The notes under the pieces were generated by a model. That model was not told where the DNA came from. It ran no database searches and was given only the letters and a program-made list of their open reading frames with translations. Positions 16,301 through 25,209 of a stretch of 41,953 bases of DNA are shown here, one piece after another. The stretch comes from Micromonospora gifhornensis (GTDB lineage: Bacteria; Actinomycetota; Actinomycetes; Mycobacteriales; Micromonosporaceae), in the NCBI RefSeq assembly GCF_016863515.1, contig NZ_BOPA01000049.1, forward strand, positions 1 through 41,953, in the 5' to 3' direction. A program made the position numbers and the translations under genes. How positions within the stretch are numbered: position 1 is the stretch's first letter; every line of letters starts with the position of its first letter.

Positions 16301-17470
16301 TCAGGCCCAGACCTGCTGCGGCTCGGCCCGACGCTGCGCCAGGGTCGGCGCGGCATCGTACTCGCGGACCACCTCGTAGCGGGTGTTGCGCTCCATCGGG
16401 CGGAAGCCGGCGTCCCAGATCAGGTGCAGCAGGTCGTCGCGGTGCATGGTGTTCGGCGTGCCGTACGAGTCGGCGTCGTGGGTGATCTTGTATTCCACGA
16501 CGGAGCCGTCCAGGTCGTCCACGCCGAAGTTGAGCGACATCTGGGCCACCGAGAGCCCGTGCATCACCCAGAAGCACTTGACGTGCGGGACGTTGTCGAA
16601 CAGCAGCCGGGAGACCGCGAAGGTCTTCAGCGACTCGGCCGGCGAGGCCATCGTGGTGCGGGCCTGGATCCGGTTACGGATCTTGCCGTCCGCCGAGTCC
16701 ACGAAGTCGTGCTGGTAGCGCAGCGGGATGAAGACCTGGAAGCCGCCGGTCTCGTCCTGCAACTCGCGCAGCCGCAGCACGTGGTCGACCCGGTGCCGGG
16801 GCTCCTCGATGTGGCCGTAGAGCATCGTCGACGGCGTCTTCATGCCCTTGCTGTGGGCCAGCCGGTGGATCCGCGACCAGTCCTCCCAGTGGCAGGCGTG
16901 GTCGACGATGTGCTGCCGGATCTCCCAGTCGAAGATCTCCGCGCCGCCGCCGGTCAGCGACTCCAGGCCGGCGTCCATCAACTCGTCCAGGATTTCGTCG
17001 GCGCTCAGCCCGCTGATCTTCTCGAACCACTGCACCTCGGTGGCGGTGAACGCCTTGAGGTTGACCTTCGGCAGCGCGGCCTTCAGCTCACGCAGCACCT
17101 TGGGGTAGTAACGCCAGGGCAGGGTCGGGTGCAGGCCGTTGACGATGTGCAACTCGGTGAGCTGCTCGTCCTCCATCTCCTTGGCCTTGCGGACCGCCTC
17201 GTCGATGCGCATCGTGTACGCGTCCTTCTCGCCCGGCTTGCGCTGGAACGAGCAGTACGCGCAGCTCGCGCTGCACACGTTTGTCAGGTTGAGGTGCCGG
17301 TTGACGTTGAACATGACCCGGTCACCGTTGAGCTCGGTGCGCTTGTGGTGGGCCAGCCGCCCCAGCCAGGTCAGATCGTCACTGGCGTAGAGGGCGATGC
17401 CGTCCTCCCGGGTCAGTCGCTCTCCCGCGTACACCTTCGCTTCGAGCTCACGCTTGAGTCCGGCGTCCAT
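16301..17470 (-). CDS. mqnE: Aminofutalosine synthase MqnE (radical SAM)
   Basis: A 389-residue radical SAM enzyme that joins 3-enolpyruvylbenzoate (the MqnA product) to the adenosyl radical, giving 6-amino-6-deoxyfutalosine. The cluster ligands CxxxCxxC are in NVCSASCAYCSFQRK (C66, C70, C73). Further typical segments are ELHIVNGLHPTLPW, LTGGGAEIFD and MKTPSTMLYGHIE. The length is normal for MqnE and longer than MqnC. ATG start at 17470. It faces the NlpC/P60 gene divergently and ends in a strong palindrome. Together with mqnA it shows that menaquinone is made by the futalosine pathway here; mqnB, mqnC and mqnD were not found in this window. Confidence 0.93.
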   Translation of the reverse strand: MDAGLKRELEAKVYAGERLTREDGIALYASDDLTWLGRLAHHKRTELNGDRVMFNVNRHLNLTNVCSASCAYCSFQRKPGEKDAYTMRIDEAVRKAKEMEDEQLTELHIVNGLHPTLPWRYYPKVLRELKAALPKVNLKAFTATEVQWFEKISGLSADEILDELMDAGLESLTGGGAEIFDWEIRQHIVDHACHWEDWSRIHRLAHSKGMKTPSTMLYGHIEEPRHRVDHVLRLRELQDETGGFQVFIPLRYQHDFVDSADGKIRNRIQARTTMASPAESLKTFAVSRLLFDNVPHVKCFWVMHGLSVAQMSLNFGVDDLDGSVVEYKITHDADSYGTPNTMHRDDLLHLIWDAGFRPMERNTRYEVVREYDAAPTLAQRRAEPQQVWA

Positions 17471-17736
17471 CGAAAGCCCCGTCCCCTCCCAGTGCGGTCA
17501 CGACCGGACCCCGGTCGCAATCCAGAGCCTACGTCGGGCACCCGGGCAGCTCACAGCGCCCTCTGCCGGACACCACACCGCTAATCGGACTCTCAGGCTT
17601 CTGTGACCCGCTCAGACATCGACACCGTCGTACCGGTGAGGTAAGACAGGGTGGGGGACGACACACCCTGGTACCGTCCCCGATCCACCGCGTCCTCACC
17701 ACGACGCGGTTGCAGCACCACCGGACGAGGAGCGCA

Positions 17737-19281
17737 ATGGTCGACAGCGGGCACGGGCGACGGCAGCGGCGACGACCTCCGGTGATCTCACCGGTGCTCC
17801 GGCCGATGCTCTGGTCTGCGCTGCTCAGCGCCGTCGCCACCACAGTCCTCGCCGCACCGGCGTACGCCGAGCCGGGCGTGCCCGTCACGGTGCCCGACAC
17901 CGGTTCCCGCCCGGTGGTCACCGGCCCGCTGCAACTGCCCGGCGGCGCTCCGGCGAGCGTCCCGCCCGGTGTGATTCCCACGACCTCCTCGCCCGGCGCC
18001 AGCGCCCTCGAGCAGCAGATCAACGCCGCCGAGGCCCGGATCGGTGAGCTGGGCACCCAGCTACTCGACCTCAAGCAGCAGCTCACCGAGGCCGACACTC
18101 AACTGGCGACCGCGGCACGCGACCTGGAGTTCGCCGAGGCCGCGCTGCTACAGGCACAGCAGCGGGCCGACCAGGCCGCCGCCCAGGCGATCAAGGTCGA
18201 CGCGGCCCTGCCCACCGCCGGGTTCGCTGCCGACCTGCTCGAACTGGACCTGCTCCGGCGGGTCAACCGCGGCGAACGGGCTGAGCACGACACCGCGCCG
18301 GCCGCCGGTGAGCTGGCCCGCGCGCAAACCGACGCACAGGTCGCCACGCAGGCGCACACAGCGGCCGAGTCCCGGCTGCGCGGCGTCCAGGAGCAGCACA
18401 CCGCGACTGAGAAGGCGCTGCGCGACGAAGAAGCCAAGCTGGTCAAGCTGCGCGAGCAGAACGCCACCCAGCTGGTCGAGCTGGCCCGCCAGCAGGAACG
18501 CGCCGAGCAGCAACTGGGTGGCGACTACCCGACCCAGTCGGCGGACGGGCTGGTCGCGCATCCCACCGCGCTTGCCGCCCTCGCGTACGCGCGTCGGCAA
18601 CTGGGCGACCCGTACGTCTGGGGGGCCACCGGGCCCAACTCGTTCGACTGCTCGGGTCTGGTCTGGTCGGCGTACCGGTCGGCGGGTTACTACAAGCTGC
18701 CCCGGGTCGCCCGCGACCAGTACTACGCGACCAGGTCCCGCACCGTGTCGCGGTCCGCGCTGCTCCCCGGCGACCTGCTCTTCTTCGCCAGCGGCAGCAG
18801 CTGGCGGACGATCCACCACATGGGGATGTACGTCGGCAACGGCAAGATGATCCATGCGCCGACCAGCGGTGACGTGGTGAAGATCTCGACGGTGCGCTGG
18901 TCCCGGCTCTACGCCGCGACGCGGGTCGTCGGTGCGGTGCCGGCTCCGTCGGTCACCCCCACACCGACGCCGACGCCCACACCGAAGCCCACCCCGACGA
19001 CGCCGAAGCCGACGCCCACCACGCCGAAGCCGACGCCGACCACGCCACGGCCCACCCCGACGACGCCTTCGCCGACGCCGAACCCCACGCCCACCCCGTC
19101 GGACACTCCGTCGCCCTCCGCCACGCCACCGGGCACCACCACACCGACGCCCACGCAGACGTCGTCGGGTACGCCCGGCGACAGCGACGGCGGCGACGAC
19201 ACCAGCCCGACCACGGCGGCGAGCAGCCTCGCTCCGGAGGAGAGCGTTTCGGCCACCCCGTCGGCGGTGGGCGGGCGCTGA
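17737..19281 (+). CDS. Secreted NlpC/P60 peptidoglycan endopeptidase with coiled-coil and Pro/Thr tail
   Basis: A 514-residue RipA-like cell-wall hydrolase. It has a signal peptide (about 22-48, ending APAYAEP), a long coiled coil (about 88-265, rich in Ala/Glu/Gln heptads), an NlpC/P60 catalytic domain (about 280-400) and a tail of TPTPKPTPTTP-like repeats (about 407-475). The catalytic triad is seen as DCSGL (C305), HHMGMYVG (H361) and MIHAP (H373). It should cut D-Glu to diaminopimelate peptide bonds during division or growth; the coiled coil usually autoinhibits until activated. ATG at 17737 with GAGGAG 5 nt upstream. No c-di-AMP riboswitch was recognised in its 266-nt leader. Confidence 0.92.
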   Translation: MVDSGHGRRQRRRPPVISPVLRPMLWSALLSAVATTVLAAPAYAEPGVPVTVPDTGSRPVVTGPLQLPGGAPASVPPGVIPTTSSPGASALEQQINAAEARIGELGTQLLDLKQQLTEADTQLATAARDLEFAEAALLQAQQRADQAAAQAIKVDAALPTAGFAADLLELDLLRRVNRGERAEHDTAPAAGELARAQTDAQVATQAHTAAESRLRGVQEQHTATEKALRDEEAKLVKLREQNATQLVELARQQERAEQQLGGDYPTQSADGLVAHPTALAALAYARRQLGDPYVWGATGPNSFDCSGLVWSAYRSAGYYKLPRVARDQYYATRSRTVSRSALLPGDLLFFASGSSWRTIHHMGMYVGNGKMIHAPTSGDVVKISTVRWSRLYAATRVVGAVPAPSVTPTPTPTPTPKPTPTTPKPTPTTPKPTPTTPRPTPTTPSPTPNPTPTPSDTPSPSATPPGTTTPTPTQTSSGTPGDSDGGDDTSPTTAASSLAPEESVSATPSAVGGR

Positions 19282-19450
19282 GGCGGCTGAGTCCCGACCC
19301 ACCGATCGACACCCGGCCGGCACCGTACGGCCTCACTCGGAACACTGTGGGCACTCCGGCTGTGCCATCCCGCCGGAATGTGGCACGGTGTCACTCAGGC
19401 ACTCCCGGTCGCGTTGCGGATCCGGGTGCGAGCGTGGCGCGGAGGCACGG

Positions 19451-21148
19451 ATGAGCGAGCACGAGGTTCCGGCGACAGCCAGCTCTGGATCGACTCCCCC
19501 CGCCCCCACCACACCGGCCTCCGATGCCGCATCGGCCCCCGCCGCCCCCGTCACCGAGTCGGCCCCGGGCGTCGCGCCCAGCCCCGCAGCCGGACGGCTG
19601 GCCTCGGCCAACCAGCCTGCGGTGGGACGGGCGGGTGTCCCCCGGCCGGCCAGCAGGGAACCCGCCCCACCAGTAGGGACCGCACCCACGTCGCCGGCCG
19701 GCCCGACCGGACCCGCGCTACCGGCCGCCGCAACCGGCCTCGCGTCACCTCCCGGCGCAGCCAGCCCCGCATCGCCTCCTAGCGCAGCCGACCTCCCGTC
19801 GCAGCCTGGCGCGGCCGGCCTCGCGTCGCAGCCTGGCGCAGCCGGGCTCGCGTCGCCTGCTGGCGCCGGCAGGGTGGGTGGACCGGTGCGGGCCAGCGTC
19901 CGGGTGCCGGGAATGAGCCGGGTGAGCGTCGACGAGGCGCAGGCCGCCGGTGCCGGCGGCAGGGCCTCCGGGGTGTACCGGTCCACGCCGGTCAGCCCCG
20001 AGCCGCCGGAGCCCGCCCAACCCCCGGAACCAGCCCAACCGCCAACCCCGCCGACGCCCGAGCCGGAGCCCGCGCCACGTCCGCCAGCACCGGTTCCACC
20101 GACACCAACCCCACCCGCGCCGCCGTCCCCCGCACCACCGGTGCCGGGGCCACCCGCGCCGCCATCTCCGACCCCGCCGGTACCGGGTCCACCCGTGCCG
20201 CCGGCACCACCGATACCGGGGCCGCCCGCGCCGCCGGTTCCGGGTCCGCCTGTGCCGTATCCGCCGGGGCCGGTGCCTGCACCACCTCCCGCACCCCGGC
20301 CCTCGCCGCCATTGCCGGGACCGCCGACGCCACCGCCGACTCCGCCGATGCCGGCACCACCGCCCCCGCCGGGTCCAATGCCCGCGCCACCGTTCCCGCC
20401 CCCACCCGCATCCAGCGCGAGCGTGTCGTCGGGGTCGGCTTCGGTACCAGCCGGGCGGGTCACCGGAACGGCTCCGGGGGCGTCGAACCGGGCCGGCGTC
20501 ACCACCGGCCCGGAATCCGCCGGTGCGGCGCCTGTCGTACCGGCCCCTGCGCTGCCGGTCTGGCCACCACCGGTCACCCCCACCGGACGCCGGGACGAGC
20601 CTGCCCCGAGTTCACCGGGAGCGGCACCTCGGCAGTCGACCCGCCCGGGTCTGCTGCCGGCCGCTGCCCTCGCCGTGGAGCCGGGCGGCTCCATCGCGGG
20701 GCCCCCGTTTGCGGGCGGCTCCGTCGCCGGGTCGCCGGCATCGGGCCCCTCGGTCGCGGGGTCTGCGGCTACGGCCGGATCCGTCGGGGGGTCCCCGACA
20801 GCAGGCGGACCCCTCGCAGGGTCTCCGAGAACAAGCGGACCCCTGGCAGGGTCCTCGGTTGCAGGCGGCGCGCCGGCTGCGCCGCGGACCGGCGACGCGG
20901 ATCTGAGTTCCTACTACGCCGGTGGCTCGGGCTCCGCAACGGTGGCCTTCCCGGCCGGTGAAGCGGACAATTCAGGCTCGCTGACCGGGCACATCCTGGC
21001 TCAGGGCTGGGCGGACAACGGCACCGAACGCTCCAGCAGCACCACTCGGGTGGTGATCGTGATGGCGGTCGCCCTGGTACTGCTCGTGGCGATCAGTGTG
21101 CTGGTCGTACTGGTCGCGAACAATGCGCTCAGCGGCCTGCTGGAGTAA
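19451..21148 (+). CDS. Proline-rich low-complexity protein with C-terminal membrane segment
   Basis: A 565-residue protein without a recognised family. An Ala/Pro/Thr-rich region with SQPGAAGLA repeats (about 116-135) is followed by a dense proline block (about 178-320, PxPPxPGPPAPP units), a second low-complexity part and repeats of GGSVAGSP / GGPLAGSP type (about 415-475). A single hydrophobic segment (534-556, VVIVMAVALVLLVAISVLVVLVA) lies near the C-terminus, before NNALSGLLE. This tail-anchored design puts most of the chain in the cytoplasm. ATG at 19451 with GGAGGC upstream. It follows the NlpC/P60 gene by 169 nt. Role unknown; the length of the repeats is probably variable between strains. 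Confidence 0.75.
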   Translation: MSEHEVPATASSGSTPPAPTTPASDAASAPAAPVTESAPGVAPSPAAGRLASANQPAVGRAGVPRPASREPAPPVGTAPTSPAGPTGPALPAAATGLASPPGAASPASPPSAADLPSQPGAAGLASQPGAAGLASPAGAGRVGGPVRASVRVPGMSRVSVDEAQAAGAGGRASGVYRSTPVSPEPPEPAQPPEPAQPPTPPTPEPEPAPRPPAPVPPTPTPPAPPSPAPPVPGPPAPPSPTPPVPGPPVPPAPPIPGPPAPPVPGPPVPYPPGPVPAPPPAPRPSPPLPGPPTPPPTPPMPAPPPPPGPMPAPPFPPPPASSASVSSGSASVPAGRVTGTAPGASNRAGVTTGPESAGAAPVVPAPALPVWPPPVTPTGRRDEPAPSSPGAAPRQSTRPGLLPAAALAVEPGGSIAGPPFAGGSVAGSPASGPSVAGSAATAGSVGGSPTAGGPLAGSPRTSGPLAGSSVAGGAPAAPRTGDADLSSYYAGGSGSATVAFPAGEADNSGSLTGHILAQGWADNGTERSSSTTRVVIVMAVALVLLVAISVLVVLVANNALSGLLE

Positions 21149-21222
21149 TGACGATCGGTGGATCGACGGGTGAAACCGCCCACTACCCCCCGCCGACGCG
21201 GGTGGCGGCTCGCCGTTCGCCG

Positions 21223-21228
21223 TACACT
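21223..21228 (+). promoter_or_regulatory. Candidate -10 for the DEAD-box helicase gene
   Basis: TACACT fits TAnnnT and would start a transcript near 21235, leaving a leader of about 115 nt before the TTG start. That leader contains a GGCGCGC / GCGCGCC hairpin (21248-21267). Long structured leaders are usual for cold-inducible helicase genes. No clear -35 was seen. Confidence 0.3.
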
Positions 21229-21349
21229 TGGGGCTGATCACTGACCCGGCGCGCTACCGTGCGCGCCTCTGGGCGTTCTTGCTGAAGATCCGGCGGCGTC
21301 GTGCCGCGGCGGGACATCGCAAATGTGCGCCCCGCTCGAAAGGTTTTTG

Positions 21350-23158
21350 TTGACCACCTCCGCTGTCTCCAGCACCCCGCTGTCCGCCCAAGACATCGAC
21401 ATCGCCCCGGCCTCGCCGTCGGCCGGCGCGGCCGGCTCCGACGACTCGATCACCTTCGAGGCGCTGGGCCTGCCCGAGCCGCTCGTTCGGGCACTCGCCC
21501 GGCAGGGCATCACCGCCCCGTTCGAGATCCAGAGCGCCACCGTGCCCGACGCCCTCGCCGGACGGGACGTGCTCGGCCGGGGGCAGACCGGTTCCGGCAA
21601 GACCCTCGCCTTCGGGCTGCCGCTGCTCGCGCGGATCGCCGACGGCGACCGGGCCCGGCCGTCCCGCCCGCGAGCCCTCATCCTGGTGCCCACCCGAGAG
21701 TTGGCCATGCAGGTCAACGACGCCCTGGCCCCGCTGGGTCGCACGGTCGGCGTGTTCCTCAAGACCGCCGTGGGTGGGGTGCCCTACGACCGCCAGATCG
21801 ATGCCCTGCGGCGCGGCGTGGAGGTCATGGTGGCCACGCCAGGCCGGCTCGCCGACCTGATCGAACGCGGCATCTGCAAGCTCGACGACGTGGAGATCAC
21901 CGTCCTCGACGAGGCGGACCAGATGGCCGACATGGGCTTCCTGCCCGAGGTCACCGAGTTGCTGGCGAAGACTCCGGCGCACGCGCAGCGTCTGCTCTTC
22001 TCGGCCACACTGGACGCCGATGTGGACGCGCTGGTGAAGCGCTTCATGACCGACCCGGTCACCCACTCCACCGCCCCGGCGACCGCAGCCGTGTCCACCA
22101 TGGATCACCACCTGCTGCTGATCCCGCCGAGCGACAAGTTCCCGGTCACCGCGTCGATCGCGGCGCGCGCCGGTCGGACCATCGTGTTCGCCCGTACCCA
22201 GCTCGGGGTGGACCGCCTGGTCAGCCAGCTCGCGGCGGTCGGTGTGCGGGCCGGCGGGCTGCACGGTGGCAAGACCCAGCGGATGCGTACCCGCACCCTG
22301 GCGGAGTTCCGCGAGGGACGGACCAACGTCCTGGTCGCCACCGACGTGGCGGCCCGGGGCATCCACGTCGACGGGGTCACCCTGGTGCTGCACGTCGACC
22401 CGCCGAAGGACTCGAAGGACTACCTGCACCGCGCGGGCCGTACCGCCCGCGCCGGGGAGACCGGCGCGGTGGCCACGCTGGTCCTGCCCAAGCAGCGACG
22501 CACCACGCTGGCGATGCTGGAGAAGGCCGGAGTGCAGCCCGCGGAGACGCGGGTACGCGCCGGTGACCCGGCGTTGACCGAGCTGACCGGGGCACGGGAG
22601 CCGAGCGGGGTGCCCGTACGCGATGAGCCGGAGGCTCCCCGCCGAAGCAGCCGGCCCGGCGGTCCGCGCCGCTTCGACGGCCCGACCACCGAGCGCCGCT
22701 ACCGTGACCGACCCGTCAGCGACCGCCGTTTCGGCGACCAGCCCCGTGACGACCGCCGCCACGGCGACACCGGACGCGGTGAACGCCGCTACGCCGGCGA
22801 CTCCCGTGGTGCGGCTCGCTACGGGGACGACTCGCGGGGCACGGGTCGCTACAGCGACGACTCCCGCGGCACGGGCCGCTACGGTACGGACTCCCGGGGC
22901 GAGCGCCGCTACGGCGACGACTCCCGGGGTGCGGGCCGCTACGGGGCGGACAGCCGGGGCGAGCGCAGCTACGGCGATTCGAGCCGCAGTGAGCACAGCT
23001 ACGGCGGTCACCCTCGGGGCGAGCGCCGGTTCGGCGAGCCGGCCCGTGGCGAGCGTCGGTACGGCGACCGGCCGCGCTCGGATGGCCGGGGCCCGCAGGA
23101 CCGGCCACGGGAGGACTGGCGCGCGCCGAGCGGGCGCTCCCACGCGCGTACCCACTGA
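21350..23158 (+). CDS. DEAD-box ATP-dependent RNA helicase with Arg/Gly repeat tail
   Basis: A 602-residue RNA helicase. The core contains the Q-motif region FEALGLPEPLVRALARQGI...FEIQSATVP, motif I GQTGSGKT (78-85), PTRELA, motif II DEAD in VLDEADQMADMGF, SAT in LLFSATLD, and motif VI HRAGRTARAG. After about residue 420 follow roughly a dozen 10-12-residue units of the type RYGDDSRGxG (22760-23100), an RG-rich tail expected to bind RNA. The TTG at 21350 is preferred because AAAGG lies 6 nt upstream; an in-frame ATG at 21323 would add nine residues. Likely role: ribosome assembly or mRNA unwinding, especially in the cold. A 12-bp hairpin follows the stop. Confidence 0.92.
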   Translation: MTTSAVSSTPLSAQDIDIAPASPSAGAAGSDDSITFEALGLPEPLVRALARQGITAPFEIQSATVPDALAGRDVLGRGQTGSGKTLAFGLPLLARIADGDRARPSRPRALILVPTRELAMQVNDALAPLGRTVGVFLKTAVGGVPYDRQIDALRRGVEVMVATPGRLADLIERGICKLDDVEITVLDEADQMADMGFLPEVTELLAKTPAHAQRLLFSATLDADVDALVKRFMTDPVTHSTAPATAAVSTMDHHLLLIPPSDKFPVTASIAARAGRTIVFARTQLGVDRLVSQLAAVGVRAGGLHGGKTQRMRTRTLAEFREGRTNVLVATDVAARGIHVDGVTLVLHVDPPKDSKDYLHRAGRTARAGETGAVATLVLPKQRRTTLAMLEKAGVQPAETRVRAGDPALTELTGAREPSGVPVRDEPEAPRRSSRPGGPRRFDGPTTERRYRDRPVSDRRFGDQPRDDRRHGDTGRGERRYAGDSRGAARYGDDSRGTGRYSDDSRGTGRYGTDSRGERRYGDDSRGAGRYGADSRGERSYGDSSRSEHSYGGHPRGERRFGEPARGERRYGDRPRSDGRGPQDRPREDWRAPSGRSHARTH

Positions 23159-23197
23159 TCGACGCTGCGCTGACGCACCGAAGATCACACTCGAACT

Positions 23198-23240
23198 GGG
23201 ATCGAGTGGTCTCACGCTCAACCCGAGGCCACTCGATCCC
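23198..23240 (+). terminator. Hairpin terminator after the RNA helicase gene
   Basis: GGGATCGAGTGG (23198-23209) and CCACTCGATCCC (23229-23240) form a perfect 12-bp stem with a 19-nt loop, 39 nt past the stop codon. A short GATCGAG motif recurs just downstream. There is no U-tract. Confidence 0.7.
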
Positions 23241-23358
23241 GGATCGAGCACGATCAAGCCACCGGCACACGCGATCGAGCCCGACACATGTCACGCAGGG
23301 GTGGAGCGGGGGGCTGGTGTTCGGCGCAAAGGCGCTGCCGCGCCTGGGCCGGGTGGCG

Positions 23359-23364
23359 TAACGT
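23359..23364 (+). promoter_or_regulatory. Candidate -10 of a leaderless promoter
   Basis: TAACGT lies 7 nt before the ATG of the putative glycolipid-binding gene. No ribosome-binding site is present, which fits a leaderless transcript. Confidence 0.45.
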
Positions 23365-23371
23365 CCGATTC

Positions 23372-24001
23372 ATGCCGACCATGTCGAAGTCGTTGCTGTG
23401 GACCCGGATCGACACCGCCGGTGCCGAACATGCCCTCGCTGATGACAGTCACGGCCTGGCGGCACACGGCACGCAGGTGGCTGCCGACCCGATTCCCTAC
23501 ACCTGCCGCTACCAGCTGCTGACCGACCCTCAGTGGGCGAGCGTCCGGGTCGAGGTCGAGGTCGAGGGAGCGGGCTGGCGACGCAGCGTACGCCTGGAAC
23601 GGGCCACTGATCGATGGCGGGTGACCGCCGCCGAGCAGGGTGACCTGGACGCGGCCCTCGCCGCCGCCGGGCGTGCGCCGGCCGGGCTGCCGGGCGTCGA
23701 GGATCCGGACCGGCTGGCCGACGCTCTCGACGTGGACCTTGGCGGCTCGCCGCTGTTCAACACGCTGCCGGTACGCCGGCTCCGGCTGGCCGACCAGGCC
23801 GCCGACACCAGCTATCCGCTCACCGTGGTGTGGGTGCTGGTGCCGAGCCTGACGGTACTGCCGGCCGAGCAGGTCTACACCGGGCTGGGCCCGACCCGGT
23901 TCCGGTACGCCAGCGGCGGTTTCAGCGCCGACATCGAGATGGACGCCGACGGCTTCGTCCGGCACTACCCGGGCCTGGCGCAGCTCTCCACGACCCGCTG
24001 A
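23372..24001 (+). CDS. Putative glycolipid-binding domain protein (DUF1089/PF06475-like)
   Basis: A 209-residue cytoplasmic protein starting MPTMSKSLLWTRIDTAGAEHALAD. Segments such as LLWTRIDTAGAEHA, YQLLTDPQWASVRVEVEV, SPLFNTLPVRRL and the C-terminal RFRYASGGFSADIEMDADGFVRHYPGL are characteristic of the putative glycolipid-binding family (single barrel domain, about 180-200 residues). No enzymatic residues are known for the family. The ATG at 23372 was chosen over an upstream in-frame ATG (23288) because the extension is not protein-like and TAACGT sits 7 nt before it. Monocistronic, convergent with cds1. Confidence 0.82.
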   Translation: MPTMSKSLLWTRIDTAGAEHALADDSHGLAAHGTQVAADPIPYTCRYQLLTDPQWASVRVEVEVEGAGWRRSVRLERATDRWRVTAAEQGDLDAALAAAGRAPAGLPGVEDPDRLADALDVDLGGSPLFNTLPVRRLRLADQAADTSYPLTVVWVLVPSLTVLPAEQVYTGLGPTRFRYASGGFSADIEMDADGFVRHYPGLAQLSTTR

Positions 24002-24080
24002 CAAGCCGCGGCCGCTCGACCGTTGAGCAGCCGGAGCGAAAGCTCGACCGCTGGCCGACCGGAGCGGAAGCCAGGCCGAG

Positions 24081-25172
24081 CTAGGCGGGCCAGCTGCCGT
24101 CGGTCAGGAAGCGGTCGATCGTGGCCAGGTGGGGGGCCAGGTCGAGGCCCTGCGCGCTCACCCACTCGTCGGAGTAGTACGTGTCGGCGTACCTGTCGCC
24201 CGCGTCGCAGATCAGGGTGACCACCGAGCCGGTCCGACCGGCGGCCAGCAGCTCGGCGATCAGCCCGAAGGCGCCCCACAGGTTGGTGCCGGTCGAGCCA
24301 CCCACCCGTCGGCCCAGCACCGCCGAGCCGGAACGCATCGCGGCCAGCGAGGCGGCGTCGGGTACCTGCACCATCCGGTCCACCACCGAGGGCAGGAACG
24401 ACGGCTCCACGGTCGGCCGGCCGATACCTTCGATCCGGGAGCCCTGGCCGGTGCGAACCGACCAGTCGGCCATCCACCAGGCGGGATAGAACGCCGAGTT
24501 CTCCGGATCGACCACGCAGAGCTTGGTGGGCAGTCGCCGGTAGCGGGCGTACCTTCCGATGGTCGCGCTGGTGCCGCCGGTGCCGGCGCCGACGACGATC
24601 CAGGCCGGTACGGGATGGCGCTCCAGCGACAGCTGCGCGTAGATCGACTCGGCGATGTTGTTGTTGCCCCGCCAGTCGGTGGCGCGCTCGGCGTAGGTGA
24701 ACTGGTCCATGTAGTGCCCGCCGGTGTCCTCGGCGAGCCAGCGCGCCTCGATGACCACCTTCGCCGGATCTTCGACCAGGTGACACCGGCCGCCCTGGAA
24801 CTCGATCTGCGCGATCTTCTCCGGCGAGGTGGAGGCGGGCATCACCGCGATGAAGGGCAGGTCCAGCATCCGGGCGAAGTACGCCTCGGAGACGGCCGTG
24901 GAGCCGGACGATGCCTCCACGATTGTGGTGTCCGGCCCGATCCAGCCGTTGCAGAGCCCGTAGAGGAACAGCGAGCGAGCCAGCCGATGCTTCAGCGATC
25001 CGGTCGGGTGGACCGACTCGTCCTTGAGGTAGAGGTCGATGCCCCAGCGCCGGGGCAGGGGGAAAGGCAGCAGGTGGGTGTCGGCGGACCGGTTCGCGTC
25101 GGCCTCGACTGCGGCGATCGCCTCGGTCACCCACCGCCGGCTCGCCTCGTCACACCGGTCAAGATGAGTCAC
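24081..25172 (-). CDS. cds1: PLP-dependent L-cysteine desulfhydrase Cds1
   Basis: A 363-residue fold-type II PLP enzyme of the cysteine synthase family, closest in character to mycobacterial Cds1, which degrades cysteine to pyruvate, ammonia and sulfide. The PLP lysine lies in PTGSLKHRLA, the substrate loop is SSGSTAVSEAYFARML, and GAGTGGTSATIG binds the PLP phosphate. The insert DRCDEASRRWV and the C-terminus WVSAQGLDLAPHLATIDRFLTDGSWPA match that subgroup. The start is GTG. A TAGTTT hexamer 6 nt upstream suggests a leaderless start of its own, although it is only 37 nt downstream of an Lrp-type regulator on the same strand. Confidence 0.88.
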   Translation of the reverse strand: MTHLDRCDEASRRWVTEAIAAVEADANRSADTHLLPFPLPRRWGIDLYLKDESVHPTGSLKHRLARSLFLYGLCNGWIGPDTTIVEASSGSTAVSEAYFARMLDLPFIAVMPASTSPEKIAQIEFQGGRCHLVEDPAKVVIEARWLAEDTGGHYMDQFTYAERATDWRGNNNIAESIYAQLSLERHPVPAWIVVGAGTGGTSATIGRYARYRRLPTKLCVVDPENSAFYPAWWMADWSVRTGQGSRIEGIGRPTVEPSFLPSVVDRMVQVPDAASLAAMRSGSAVLGRRVGGSTGTNLWGAFGLIAELLAAGRTGSVVTLICDAGDRYADTYYSDEWVSAQGLDLAPHLATIDRFLTDGSWPA

Positions 25173-25178
25173 TCTCGC

Positions 25179-25184
25179 AAACTA
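25179..25184 (-). promoter_or_regulatory. Candidate -10 of a leaderless cds1 promoter
   Basis: The coding strand reads TAGTTT, ending 6 nt before the GTG start of cds1. It lies in the 37-nt gap after the Lrp-type gene, so cds1 could be transcribed both alone and with its regulator. Confidence 0.42.
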
Positions 25185-25209
25185 GCAAGCGAGGCTGGGA
25201 GCTGGGAAT

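Noticed and set aside
17471..17736. Possible c-di-AMP (ydaO-type) riboswitch upstream of the NlpC/P60 gene
   Set aside because: Such riboswitches often precede actinobacterial cell-wall hydrolases, but the conserved blocks were not found; only a short CCGCTAATC similarity is present.
21254..23287. 677-residue open frame antisense to the RNA helicase gene
   Set aside because: Low-complexity Ala/Val/Arg shadow of the helicase repeats; no recognisable domain.
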